DNA of 64,000 nucleotides, from NCBI RefSeq assembly GCF_003002055.1, contig NZ_PVZF01000001.1, forward strand, positions 682,001 through 746,000. Direction: 5' to 3'. This DNA comes from Kineococcus rhizosphaerae (GTDB taxonomy: Bacteria; Actinomycetota; Actinomycetes; Actinomycetales; Kineococcaceae). The notes beneath the pieces were generated by a model, which had not been told where the DNA came from, made no database searches, and saw only the letters and a program-made list of their open reading frames with translations. Both the position numbers and the translations under genes were made by a program. This document shows positions 1-8,829 of this stretch, piece after piece; position 1 is the first letter of the stretch; each line of letters begins with the position of its first letter.

Positions 1-28
1 GGGGCGCTCAGCCTGCGCTGAACGAGCC

Positions 29-1465
29 TCACCCTCCGCGAGCGCCGAGCACCTGGGTGACCGTCCGGGCCATGATCTTCACGTCACCCCACAACGACCA
101 GTTCTCGATGTAGTAGTTGTCGAAGCTGGCACGGTCCTCGATGGACGTGTCCCCCCGCAGACCGTGGACCTGGGCCCACCCGGTCAACCCGGCGGGGACC
201 CGGTGACGGGCCATGTACCGCGGGACGCGACTGGTGAACTCGTCGACGAAGTGCGGTCGCTCCGGGCGAGGGCCCACGAGGCTCATGTCACCGCGGAGGA
301 TGTTCCACAGCTGCGGCAGCTCGTCGAGGGAGGACCGCCGCAGGAAGCGTCCCACGGGCCCCAGCCGGGCGTCGTGCTTGATGTTCCAGTTCGTCGCCGA
401 CTCGGCGTCGTCGACCGGCTTGAGGGACCTGAACTTGAGCACCTCGAAGGGCGTGCCGTCGAGACCCACCCTCACCTGCCGGAAGATGATGCCCGGGCCG
501 CCCTCCAGCCGGACGGCGACAGCACACGCCAGCATGACGGGTGAGAGGGCCACCAGCGCGACGGCGGCGACGACGAGGTCCGTCAGGCGCTTGAGCTGCC
601 AGGTCAACGTCCGGAACGGAGCGCGGCGGACCCGGACGAGCGGGATCCCCCAGACCTCGTCCATGTCGCGCGTCACCGTGTGCACCTCGAACAGCCGGGG
701 GACCACGAAGATCTCGCAGTCCAGGCGGTCGCACGTGCGCAGGACGTCGACGAGGTCAGCCTCGCGTTGATTACCGAAAGCGACGACAACAACTCGAACT
801 GCGAAGTCGGTGATGAGTTCGGCCAACTCTGAGTACCCACCCAGTAACGGAGCGGGAAGCTTTGAAGGGTCGTCGATGCGCGGCCGGGAATCGACGAACC
901 CGACCGGGTCCACACCGTACTGACGGTGCTCGCGCAGGTTGTCCACGAGCCGAATGGCCACCTGGCCGGCACCCAGGACGAGGGCCGTGTGCCGGACCCG
1001 CCCCAGGCGTCGTTGGTGCTCGACGAAACTGTACGCAAGGCGACGAACAACGAGTACGCCAATCACCACGAAGAGTGATTGCGCTAGTGCGTCCGAGCGA
1101 GACCTGGAGGCCATCAGCAAGGCGGACAAGGAGAGTTCCGTCGTGAGGCACAGGACTCCCCCGGCCAGCACGTACGGCAGGTCGTCGAGCAGGGAGAGCG
1201 ACAGCCTCGACCGGTACAGGCCGAAGATGCGGAAGCAGCACACCACCGCCACCAGTGCGAGAACCTGAACTGGCGCAACGACTCCGCTGCTGAAAGCCGA
1301 CAGCGCGAAGACCACCGCGTCACCCGCGAGCAGGTAGGGACCCACGGGTCCGACCAACAGGCGGGGGCGCAGGCTGCGCGGGTCGAACAGGTGCTCGGAG
1401 CGGACACCTGCGCGCCCGGAGCGCACGACTTCCAGCCGGGTTTCCACCCGCCGGTCAGTCGCCAC
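29..1465 (-). CDS. Polyprenyl glycosylphosphotransferase (exopolysaccharide priming enzyme)
   Basis: This 478-residue membrane protein probably transfers the first sugar-1-phosphate onto a polyprenyl phosphate carrier at the inner membrane and so starts exopolysaccharide synthesis. The N-terminal half has several hydrophobic segments, then a Rossmann-like stretch with GAGQVA near residues 163-170. The C-terminal half is the bacterial sugar-transferase domain: a hydrophobic helix, KFRSLK near 343, DELPQ near 380 and GPRPE near 397, all hallmarks of the WbaP/WcaJ/CpsE family. The start is GTG with a modest AAGGG upstream. It diverges from the polymerase-like gene across about 230 bases. The transferred sugar cannot be deduced. 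Confidence 0.92.
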   Translation of the reverse strand: MATDRRVETRLEVVRSGRAGVRSEHLFDPRSLRPRLLVGPVGPYLLAGDAVVFALSAFSSGVVAPVQVLALVAVVCCFRIFGLYRSRLSLSLLDDLPYVLAGGVLCLTTELSLSALLMASRSRSDALAQSLFVVIGVLVVRRLAYSFVEHQRRLGRVRHTALVLGAGQVAIRLVDNLREHRQYGVDPVGFVDSRPRIDDPSKLPAPLLGGYSELAELITDFAVRVVVVAFGNQREADLVDVLRTCDRLDCEIFVVPRLFEVHTVTRDMDEVWGIPLVRVRRAPFRTLTWQLKRLTDLVVAAVALVALSPVMLACAVAVRLEGGPGIIFRQVRVGLDGTPFEVLKFRSLKPVDDAESATNWNIKHDARLGPVGRFLRRSSLDELPQLWNILRGDMSLVGPRPERPHFVDEFTSRVPRYMARHRVPAGLTGWAQVHGLRGDTSIEDRASFDNYYIENWSLWGDVKIMARTVTQVLGARGG

Positions 1466-1607
1466 GGCACCCAGAACCCTTCATGACCCCCCAGACCAGC
1501 GAAGCGGGTCCACGGACAGCGGACCCCGGTGTGGAACTCGCACGAACTTCTTACCTCATGTTCGCGGAAGCATCATGGCGAACACCAGTATCGCGCACAC
1601 TCTCAAC

Positions 1608-1630
1608 TTCTCCCGTCCTGATCGGGAGAA
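1608..1630. promoter_or_regulatory. 8-bp inverted repeat upstream of the polymerase gene
   Basis: TTCTCCCG and CGGGAGAA form a perfect 8-bp stem around a 7-base loop in the divergent intergenic region 1466-1695. A GATACT hexamer at 1658-1663 could be a -10 box for the plus-strand gene, and a GGAGGAGG ribosome site lies at about 1677-1684. The repeat could be an operator for the divergent exopolysaccharide genes or a leader hairpin. Confidence 0.45.
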
Positions 1631-1695
1631 CTGGACGTCGAAACGTCGCAAACGGTGGATACTCGCAGGACACGACGGAGGAGGACGGCGACGAG

Positions 1696-3039
1696 GTGAT
1701 TTCGACGACCCCCGCCTCCTCTGCGTCAGCAGCCGTTCCGCGAGACCGGGCCCCCGGGAAGGGTGCCGGTCTGTTCGTGCTGAAGTGGTCCCTGTTGGCC
1801 ACGCTCGCACTGGCGCCGCTGGAGGGTTACCTCCTCGCCGTGAACCCCAACCTCAGCAAACTGGCCCCCGCGCTCTTCCTGGTCACCTGGGTCGTGCACC
1901 GGGTGTTCGGTGGCCGTGCGATCGGGACCTCCCACCCCGTGACGTGGTGCGCGCTCACCCTGCTCGTGCTCGTCCTGGCCTCGGCGGCGGTGAACCTGGA
2001 CAACGGGTGGGCGCTCGTCTACACCGTCCGGTGGGCACCCTTCCTCGTCCTGACGGTGGCGATGGTCGACGTCCTCACGCACGACGTGCACCCCTGGGCG
2101 GCGCTGGCGGCTTTCCTCACCGGAGCTGCGAGCTGCGGGGTCGGGGCCCTGGTCAGCTTCCTGTTCCTCGGGGACGCGCGGGCGACGGGCCCGTTGGACG
2201 ACCCCAACGACCTCGCCTACGTCCTCACCGCCGCCGTTCCCGTCGCCATCGTCGCCCTGGTCCACCTGAAGGACTCACGGTGGAAGCTCCTGGCCGCCCC
2301 CGCGCTCCTGGTGCTCGTCCTGGGTGCGGCGGCGACGCTGTCCCGGGGCGGTGCCATCGCCGTGACGGTCGTGCTGCTCTGGGCCCTGGCGCGTCGTCTC
2401 GTCCGCGTGCGGACGGCGGCGCTGTGCGCGGTCCTGCTCGCCCTGGCGGCCGTCCCCGCGTTCGACCTCGTCCGCAACGTCATCGACGGAGCACTGGCGC
2501 AGAAGCAGTACATCGCCTCCACCAACATCGAGACGCGTCAGCTGCGCTGGCTCGCGGCCGCCAGGATGATGGGCGACCACCCGTTGCTGGGGGTCGGACC
2601 GGGAGGCTTCCGCACCGGCTACGTCTCGTACGGTCGCCTCGCCGAACTGGACGCGTTGACGCCGGTGGCGCACGAGATGTACTTGGAGGTCGGGGCGGAA
2701 CTGGGTGTCATCGCCCTGCTGGTCTTCCTGGCGGCGATCGCGGCGGGTTTCCTCGCGAGCGAGGCGGCTGTCCGCAACCGGGGGGCGGACAGCGCTGGTC
2801 GTCGCGACCGGCTGCGCCTGGCTGCACTCGCCGCGCAGGGGAGCCTCCTCGCCGTCTGCACCAGCTCGATCTTCCTCTCCGAGGAGTACTACATGCCGCT
2901 GTGGGCGGCTCTGGCCATCACGGCGGCGGTCCACCGCCGCAGCGAAGGAGGTGCCCGTGAGGGTCTTGCACGTCATCGGCGAGATGGGGACGGGTGGAGC
3001 GGAGTCGCTGGTGGTGGAGATGGTCCGGCGCGGACGTGA
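1696..3039 (+). CDS. O-antigen polymerase/ligase-like membrane protein (Wzy type)
   Basis: This 447-residue polytopic membrane protein probably polymerises, or ligates, lipid-linked exopolysaccharide repeat units outside the membrane. It has about ten or more hydrophobic segments. Around residues 281-312 there is a periplasmic-loop signature (ARMMGDHPLLGVGPGGF), followed by HEMYLEVGAELG near 322-334, the conserved C-terminal element of the Wzy_C/O-antigen ligase family. GTG 1696 is chosen because GGAGGAGG sits about 11 bases upstream and the stretch before it lacks protein-like character; an in-frame ATG exists at 1483. It starts a run of plus-strand genes and its end overlaps the start of the next glycosyltransferase gene by 83 bases. 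Polymerase versus ligase cannot be separated by sequence. Confidence 0.85.
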   Translation: MISTTPASSASAAVPRDRAPGKGAGLFVLKWSLLATLALAPLEGYLLAVNPNLSKLAPALFLVTWVVHRVFGGRAIGTSHPVTWCALTLLVLVLASAAVNLDNGWALVYTVRWAPFLVLTVAMVDVLTHDVHPWAALAAFLTGAASCGVGALVSFLFLGDARATGPLDDPNDLAYVLTAAVPVAIVALVHLKDSRWKLLAAPALLVLVLGAAATLSRGGAIAVTVVLLWALARRLVRVRTAALCAVLLALAAVPAFDLVRNVIDGALAQKQYIASTNIETRQLRWLAAARMMGDHPLLGVGPGGFRTGYVSYGRLAELDALTPVAHEMYLEVGAELGVIALLVFLAAIAAGFLASEAAVRNRGADSAGRRDRLRLAALAAQGSLLAVCTSSIFLSEEYYMPLWAALAITAAVHRRSEGGAREGLARHRRDGDGWSGVAGGGDGPART

Positions 3040-4057
3040 ACGGGGCTGGGAGTCCGGCATCGCCAGTGCGGGCGGCTCCCGCGAGGAGGAGCTGGTCGGC
3101 GCTTCCCTGGCGCAGGTCCACCGCGTCCCCCTGTCCCGGCGCCGCCCCGGCGGTCTGATCGCCGCAGTGGCCGCCACCCGTCGAGCCCTGGTCGTGCACG
3201 AACCCGACGTGGTCGTGGCCCACAACGTCAGCGCCACGGCGACCACGGTCGCCGCCACGCGGACGGTTCGTCGCCGGCCACCGGTCGTCACCGTCTTCCA
3301 CGGCGTCGCGGAAGCCGACTACCGGCTCAGCGCCCGCTTGCTGTCGCGGTTGCCGGACGCCGCGGTCGCGGTGAGCGCAGCGGTCGCGGACCGACTGGTC
3401 GCCGCGGGGATGCGGCAGCGCCCCAGGGTGATCCGCAACGCCGTGTCCACGCCCGTCCTCCCCTCCCGCGACGACGCCCGTCGGGCCCTGGGGTTGCCCG
3501 CGGACGCGCGGGTCGCGCTGTGCGCGGCGCGTCTGGTGCCGCAGAAGCGGCACGACGTGCTCCTCGACGCCTGGGACCGGGTCGGTGCCGGCGCGATCCT
3601 CCTGCTGGCGGGCTCGGGCCCCTTGCAGGACCAGGTGACGCGCCGCGCCGCCCGCGTGGGCGGCACGGTCCGGGTCCTCGGTGCGCGCAGCGACGTCCCG
3701 CTGCTGCTCGCCGCGGCCGACGTCGCCGTGCTCGCCTCGGACTGGGAGGGCCTCCCCGTCTTCGTGCTCGAGGCGATGGCGGCCGGACGACCGGTGGTGG
3801 CGACGGACGTGGACGGGCTGCGCGAGGTCCTCGGGGGCGGTGGGGGCCGGCTCGTGCCGCCGCGCGACCCGGCCGCCCTGGGGCGGGCTCTGGTCGAACT
3901 GCTGGACGACCCCGTGCTCAGGGACGTCGAGAGCGCTTCGGCGCGAGACGTGATCGAACGGCACTACGCACCGGAGGTGATGATGGACCAGTACGCCAGC
4001 GTGCTCGACGAAGTCCTGGTCGAGAGGAAGAACCTCGCCGGGGTGAGCTCCTCGTGA
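2957..4057 (+). CDS. GT4-family glycosyltransferase
   Basis: This 366-residue GT-B fold enzyme probably adds one sugar from a nucleotide-sugar donor to the growing lipid-linked repeat unit. The N-terminus VLHVIGEMGTGGAE is the usual acceptor-side glycine loop. The donor side has WEGLPVFVLEAMAAGRPVV near residues 262-280, the E-x7-E signature of GT4. The start is the second of two GTG codons, about 6 bases after GAAGGAG. The gene begins inside the 3' end of the polymerase gene, and its TGA overlaps the next GTG (GTGA), so translation is likely coupled. Donor and acceptor are unknown. Confidence 0.9.
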   Translation: MRVLHVIGEMGTGGAESLVVEMVRRGRERGWESGIASAGGSREEELVGASLAQVHRVPLSRRRPGGLIAAVAATRRALVVHEPDVVVAHNVSATATTVAATRTVRRRPPVVTVFHGVAEADYRLSARLLSRLPDAAVAVSAAVADRLVAAGMRQRPRVIRNAVSTPVLPSRDDARRALGLPADARVALCAARLVPQKRHDVLLDAWDRVGAGAILLLAGSGPLQDQVTRRAARVGGTVRVLGARSDVPLLLAAADVAVLASDWEGLPVFVLEAMAAGRPVVATDVDGLREVLGGGGGRLVPPRDPAALGRALVELLDDPVLRDVESASARDVIERHYAPEVMMDQYASVLDEVLVERKNLAGVSSS

Positions 4058-4995
4058 CGACGTCCCAGGCCCTGGCTGCCCTGCGCCGCGCACTGGTGCC
4101 CGCCCTGGTCACGGCCGTGGTCGTGTTCGGGGCCCTGCTCCTCGTCCTCGGGCTGCAGTCCCCGACGTACCAGGCCCGCGTCGGGCTCGTCGCCGTACCG
4201 GTCCCCCAGACCTCCCAGGAGTCCACCGGCTCCTACGGTGAAGTGGTCGCCCTCGTCCTGCCGGCCCTGCCGGAACTCGTGGTCTCGGCCCCGGTGCGAC
4301 AAGGGATCGAACGCGCCGTGCCGGCGGGCCAGGCGGCAGCGACGACGACCACCGTGGAACTGGTGCCGTCCTCGGCCGTGGCCCGGATCACGGTCACCGC
4401 TCCCTCGGCGGAGGCCGCCGAAGCGGGGCTGCAGGTCGTCGTCGCACAGGTCCAGGGCAGCGGTGTCCTGGACCCGGTCGGTGCCTTCCGCGTCGTGGGC
4501 GACGTCACGGCGCCGGCGACGGCGCTGCGGCCGGATCGGCTGCTCTCGACCGGTCTCGCCCTGCTGGCTGCGGCGGTGGCGGCCGTCCTGGCCGTGGCAG
4601 CCGTGCACGTGCTCAGGCCGCGGGTCCTCACGGTCGGGGACGTGGAACGCATCGCCCGGCGCACCGCCGGCGCACGGGTCCCCGTGGAACTGCTCCGAGC
4701 CGACGGGGAAACCCTGTCCGCGCGGATGGCCGCCGACCACCCGCGCGCCTCCGTCGTCCGGGTCTTCGCCTCCGACCAGCAGGAGGCCGGGAACCTCGCC
4801 GCCGTGCAGGGCGCGGTGCGCGGGAGCGACCTGGCGGTCTCCGGTCCGTCGGAGGACCCCGCGGCCGTCGAGGTCGAGGCCGAGGTCGCGATCGTCACGG
4901 CCACGTTGCGTCGCACGACGCCGCAGGAACTCACGACGGCTCTGCTGCGCGCGCGGGCGTCGGGCCGTCCCCTGGGGGCAGTGGTGGTCTCGTGA
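4054..4995 (+). CDS. Wzz/chain-length-determinant-like membrane protein
   Basis: This 313-residue protein has the layout of polysaccharide co-polymerases: an N-terminal membrane helix (about residues 12-33), an extracytoplasmic Ala/Val-rich region, and a second helix near 168-190 followed by a cytoplasmic tail. The motif after the first helix, SPTYQARVGLVAVP, is typical of the Wzz N-terminal domain. No Walker A tyrosine-kinase domain is present, so it is a stand-alone co-polymerase rather than a BY-kinase. It starts at a GTG overlapping the previous stop, and its own stop overlaps the next GTG. It probably sets polymer length with the Wzy-like protein upstream. Confidence 0.75.
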   Translation: MTTSQALAALRRALVPALVTAVVVFGALLLVLGLQSPTYQARVGLVAVPVPQTSQESTGSYGEVVALVLPALPELVVSAPVRQGIERAVPAGQAAATTTTVELVPSSAVARITVTAPSAEAAEAGLQVVVAQVQGSGVLDPVGAFRVVGDVTAPATALRPDRLLSTGLALLAAAVAAVLAVAAVHVLRPRVLTVGDVERIARRTAGARVPVELLRADGETLSARMAADHPRASVVRVFASDQQEAGNLAAVQGAVRGSDLAVSGPSEDPAAVEVEAEVAIVTATLRRTTPQELTTALLRARASGRPLGAVVVS

Positions 4996-6107
4996 CCACG
5001 CGGCCGAACCGGCGCGTGGCGTACCTGCTCACGCAGTCGCAGGGTGGTCCGGTCGACGTGACGGTCGAGCTGGCCCGAGCCGTCGCGCAACGGCCCGGGT
5101 GGGAGGTGAAGGTCTTCGGACCACGGCCGGCCCGGGGAGCCGAACGGATCGCCCACCTGCACGAGGAGGTCCTCGTCGGAGGCAAGTTCGCCGCCGCAGC
5201 CATCGTCCGCGCTCGTCGGCGCATCCGCGCCTGGACCCCCGACGTGGTGCACGCGCAGGACCGGCGTTCCGGGTTGGTGGGTGTCGGCATGGCGCGGCGG
5301 GGAGGAAGACCGGCAGTCGTCGTGCACACGTACCACGGTGTGCCGGACGACGTCGGGCAGGACTGGTTCAGCGGTGAGGACCGCCCTGAGCCGTCGCGCT
5401 ACACCCGGGCCGTCCTCACCGGGGACGCTCTGGTGGCCCGGGCCACGTCCCGCACCGTCGTCCCGTCCCCGTCGATGGGCCGTTTCCTGGTCGACCGTCT
5501 GCACGTGCCGCGGGAGCGGATCACCCACATCGACAACGGTTTGGCCCTCCCCCCCAGAACTCCCCGCACAGGGCTCGTCAGGAACCTCCTCTTCGTCGGC
5601 CTCCTCGTGCGGCGCAAGGGGGTCCACCTCCTGCTGGACGCCTTGACCGACCCGGCACTGCCCCCCGGTGTCGAACTCACGATCGCCGGCAGCGGACCCG
5701 AGGAGGCGGCGTTGAAGGCCCAGGCGGCACGCGCCGGCCTGCAAGGACGGGTCCGCTTCCTCGGCTTCCGCACGGACGTCCCCGAACTGCTGGCCCGGTG
5801 CGACGCACTGGTGCTGCCGTCCTCGATGGAACAGCAACCGCTGGTCGTGATCGAGGCCATGGCGACAGGCCGCGTGGTGGTCGCCACCGACGTCGGCGGC
5901 CTGCGGGACACGGTCGGCGAGGCCGGCGTGCTCATCCCCCCCGACGACGTGTCCGCGCTGCGACGGGCGCTGGTGGACCTCACCTCGTCCACCGTGGACA
6001 CGGCGGTGCGCGAGGACGAGGCGGCCGCGCGCGCCCGGCGCGCGTTCGGCGTCCAGGGGTGTGCGGACCAGCACCTCGCGCTGTACACGTCGCTCCTGCC
6101 GGCGTGA
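4992..6107 (+). CDS. GT4-family glycosyltransferase
   Basis: A 371-residue GT-B fold transferase. The acceptor loop is near residues 10-20 (SQGGPVDVTVELARA). The donor domain begins around residue 195 with LLFVGLLVRRKGVHLLLDAL, and the E-x7-E motif EQQPLVVIEAMATG lies near 279-292, followed by ATDVGGLRDTVGEAGVLIPP. The GTG start overlaps the preceding stop as GTGA, so it belongs to the same translationally coupled run. It probably adds one sugar of the repeat unit on the cytoplasmic face; the linkage is not predictable. Confidence 0.9.
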   Translation: MTTRPNRRVAYLLTQSQGGPVDVTVELARAVAQRPGWEVKVFGPRPARGAERIAHLHEEVLVGGKFAAAAIVRARRRIRAWTPDVVHAQDRRSGLVGVGMARRGGRPAVVVHTYHGVPDDVGQDWFSGEDRPEPSRYTRAVLTGDALVARATSRTVVPSPSMGRFLVDRLHVPRERITHIDNGLALPPRTPRTGLVRNLLFVGLLVRRKGVHLLLDALTDPALPPGVELTIAGSGPEEAALKAQAARAGLQGRVRFLGFRTDVPELLARCDALVLPSSMEQQPLVVIEAMATGRVVVATDVGGLRDTVGEAGVLIPPDDVSALRRALVDLTSSTVDTAVREDEAAARARRAFGVQGCADQHLALYTSLLPA

Positions 6108-6218
6108 CCCCTCGCGTGCGACCCCGGTGGCGCTCCCGGGCCGCGGGAGGAACCGGGTGCACGTGAGGTGTCGCCCCGCGCCAGGACCCACCGACCCCAG
6201 CCACCAGAGGAGTTGCGC

Positions 6219-7433
6219 GTGAGAGAGCGTCAGCAGCAGGACGACGGGCTCCGGCACCGGGTCCTGCACCGGGTCCTGCACGTGGCCCAGCCGACGACGG
6301 CCGGTGTCGCGCGCTGCGTGGTCGACCTCGTGCGCCACCAGGTGGCGACGGGGCTCGACGTGCACCTCGCCTGCCCCACCGACGGGTGGCTGGCGTCAGC
6401 GGCGAGAGGGGCCGGTGCACGCGTCCACCCCTGGGCCGCGACGCGCACCCCGGGCCCGTCGGTGCTCGTGGAGACGAGGCGGCTGGCCCGGATCGTCGCG
6501 CGCGTGGACCCCGGCCTGGTCCACCTCCACAGCGCGAAGGCGGGGCTCGCCGGCCGTCTCGCCGTGCGGGGACGGCGTCCCACCGTCTTCCAGCCGCACG
6601 GCTGGTCCTTCCTGGCCGTGTCCGGGCCGGTCCGGGCGGCGACCACGACCTGGGAGCGTGCGGGGGTGCGGTGGGCCGATCGCGTCGTGTGCGTCAGCGA
6701 GGCGGAGCGTTCGGCCGCCGCGGCACTGGGTCTGCACCTGGAGGGGAGCGCGGTGGTCGTCCCCAACGGGGTCGACGTCCGGCACTTCCGTCCCGCGGAC
6801 CGGCGGAGCGCCCGCGTCGCCCTCGACCTCCCGCCCGGTCCGGTGGCGGTGTGCGTGGGCCGGCTCAGCGAGCAGAAGGGTCAGGACCTGCTCCTGGCCG
6901 CGTGGCCCCGTGTCCGGGAGCGGGTGGCCGGAGCGCGCCTGGTCCTCGTGGGAGAGGGACCGGAGCTGGGACGACTGCGGGAAGCCGCCGGCGCTGGTGT
7001 GCAGTTCGCCGGCGCGGTCGACGACCCCCGGCAGTGGTACGCAGCGGCCGACGTGGTCGTGGTCCCCTCCCGGTGGGAGGGCATGGCGCTGGTCCCGCTG
7101 GAAGCGTCGGCGAGCGGGCGCAGCGTCGTCGTGACGGACGTCCACGGGGCCAGGGAGAGCGTCCCCCGAGGAGCCGGGAGCGTCGTCCCCGTGGCTGACG
7201 TCGACGCCCTCGGCGACGCCGTCGCGGTCCGTCTCGACGACCTCGCGACGGCCTCGCGCGAGGGTGCCGCGGGGCGCAGGCACGTGCAGGAGCACCACCG
7301 CCTCGGGGACAGCGCCGAGCGTGTGTCGAGGCTCTACCGGGACGTCCTGCGGGAGCGGTGCGGTGTCACGGACGTCACGGACGTCACGGACGACGCGTCG
7401 CCCGGCGTGGGGTTCAGCGCACCCGGCGCTTGA
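6219..7433 (+). CDS. GT4-family glycosyltransferase
   Basis: A 404-residue GT-B fold enzyme. QPTTAGVARCVVDLV near the N-terminus is the acceptor loop, CVGRLSEQKGQDLLL begins the donor domain, and WEGMALVPLEASASG near residues 286-300 is the E-x7-E region. GTG 6219 follows GAGGAG by about 7 bases; the in-frame ATG at 6168 has no good ribosome site and adds an unlikely Arg/Pro leader. Near the 3' end a 9-base unit, GTCACGGAC, occurs three times in a row (7365-7391) and encodes repeated Asp-Val-Thr. The last 20 bases overlap the 3' end of the opposing glycosidase-like gene. Confidence 0.88.
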   Translation: MRERQQQDDGLRHRVLHRVLHVAQPTTAGVARCVVDLVRHQVATGLDVHLACPTDGWLASAARGAGARVHPWAATRTPGPSVLVETRRLARIVARVDPGLVHLHSAKAGLAGRLAVRGRRPTVFQPHGWSFLAVSGPVRAATTTWERAGVRWADRVVCVSEAERSAAAALGLHLEGSAVVVPNGVDVRHFRPADRRSARVALDLPPGPVAVCVGRLSEQKGQDLLLAAWPRVRERVAGARLVLVGEGPELGRLREAAGAGVQFAGAVDDPRQWYAAADVVVVPSRWEGMALVPLEASASGRSVVVTDVHGARESVPRGAGSVVPVADVDALGDAVAVRLDDLATASREGAAGRRHVQEHHRLGDSAERVSRLYRDVLRERCGVTDVTDVTDDASPGVGFSAPGA

Positions 7434-8682
7434 GCAGCGTCCCGGAGGTCGCCTCGAGCGTCACGCTGCTCACGGTCCTCCCCTGGGCGTCGACGAACCC
7501 GGCGGGCACCGGGACGACGACACGCTGCTGGGTGGGGTTCACGGCGGCGAAGGCACCCTGGAAGGTTCGCGTCCAGGCACCCGAGACCAGCTGGACGGGC
7601 CCGCTGACGGCGGCACCGACGGGCCAAGCCATCTCGGGGATCGACTCCGGTGCCGAGTAGTCACCCGCGGGCGTGGTCGAACCGGTCCAGTAGGACGTGG
7701 AGTCACCGCGCACGAGGACGCTGGTGTAGCCGAAGAGGGACGTCCGTCGGTCGGAGGCGCTCGCTCGGGTCACCGCGAGGGACAGGCCCGGCGAGGCCAT
7801 CTGCGCGGTCTGGGCCTGCCACCCGGTGCCGGACCAGTCCCACAGGAAGCCGGAGGACGTGTCGGTTCCCCAGTGGGCGAACGCTTCCTCCATCGCCCCG
7901 CCGTAGCGTGCGTGCGAGGCCCAGCGACCCGGGTACAGACGCGCTTCGGACAGGTTGGGGACGAGGACCTTGCCCCGGGCGTTCAGGGCCGTTCCCACAG
8001 TGGTCACCATGACGTCGAGACCGGCCCGGATCTTCGCGTCGGTCTCCTGGCGACTCGTGGTGCCGGCCAGGACGGCGGAGGAGTAGAAACCCAGGGTGGC
8101 GAAGTCGTTGTCGGCCAGCACGCCGTCCCAGCTGCCGGCGAGGACCTCGCGGGTGACGTTGGCCGCCCAGCGCTGCTGGTACCCGGAGTCCCACACCGCC
8201 ATCTGCCAGTGACCGGGGTAGGGACCCCACTGCACGCGCGCACCGCTGGTGTCGGTGGCGAACCACCGCGGTGCGTCCTGCTCCGCCTCCGCGTACCGGA
8301 CCCCCGCCGGGTCGGCCTGCGCGTACGCCCCGGCGTAGCTGCGGGTGCTGGAGAGGTCCTTGTACATGAGCACGACGACGGAGGGGTCCAGCTGGTGGAT
8401 CCGCTGGGCCGCCCACCCGTCCCAGGGGTTCAGCACGACGACGCCGTAGGTGCGCGGCGCGGCGTCGACCTCTGCGGCGGTGGGTTCGTCCCCGATGGCG
8501 TACCAGACTCCCCGGCGCTGGACGGCGGGCAGTTCCCCGGTCTGCACCGAGGCAGCCAGACGCTGCACGCGAGGCAGGGTGGGCGCAGACCCGGCGGACG
8601 CGTGCGCCGTCACGGGGACGAGACCCGCACCGACGGCCAGAGCGGCGGCCAGTGCCAGGCTTGCACGGCGACGGATCATCAT
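7414..8682 (-). CDS. Exported putative glycoside hydrolase, GHL15-like
   Basis: This 422-residue protein starts with a clear Sec signal peptide: MMIRRRA, a hydrophobic Ala/Leu/Val core, and a likely cleavage after the AHASA region near residue 28-30. The mature part reads like a TIM-barrel glycosidase: WYAIGDEP, VVVLNPWDGW, VVVLMYKDLSS, GVLADNDFATLG and GFLWDWSG. These resemble the hypothetical glycosyl hydrolase family 15 (GHL15) proteins often found in actinobacterial polysaccharide loci. Asp in the DND and WDW segments are candidate catalytic residues. The start follows AGGCAGG. It may trim or release the polysaccharide outside the cell. Family assignment is from recall, not a search. Confidence 0.72.
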   Translation of the reverse strand: MMIRRRASLALAAALAVGAGLVPVTAHASAGSAPTLPRVQRLAASVQTGELPAVQRRGVWYAIGDEPTAAEVDAAPRTYGVVVLNPWDGWAAQRIHQLDPSVVVLMYKDLSSTRSYAGAYAQADPAGVRYAEAEQDAPRWFATDTSGARVQWGPYPGHWQMAVWDSGYQQRWAANVTREVLAGSWDGVLADNDFATLGFYSSAVLAGTTSRQETDAKIRAGLDVMVTTVGTALNARGKVLVPNLSEARLYPGRWASHARYGGAMEEAFAHWGTDTSSGFLWDWSGTGWQAQTAQMASPGLSLAVTRASASDRRTSLFGYTSVLVRGDSTSYWTGSTTPAGDYSAPESIPEMAWPVGAAVSGPVQLVSGAWTRTFQGAFAAVNPTQQRVVVPVPAGFVDAQGRTVSSVTLEATSGTLLKRRVR

Positions 8683-8747
8683 TATCCTGCCTCGATCGGA
8701 TTCTTCCCAGGGCTGTTCCTGGGTCCTCGTCCGGTCGTGGGACCGCC

Positions 8748-8767
8748 TGGATGGGCCAGACGGGTGA
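8748..8767 (+). promoter_or_regulatory. Candidate regulatory motif GATGGGCC-N2-ACGGGTGAAC
   Basis: This 20-base block lies 62 bases before the glycosyltransferase start at 8830. The same block with only the two middle bases swapped occurs at about 40703-40722 upstream of a small ORF. It might be a shared operator or an alternative-sigma promoter. Function is unknown. Confidence 0.25.
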
Positions 8768-8829
8768 ACGAGGGCACAGGTCGCCCCGCTGTCCTCGGAC
8801 ACTGCGGAGTCGTCCGCAGGAGGAGTGGG

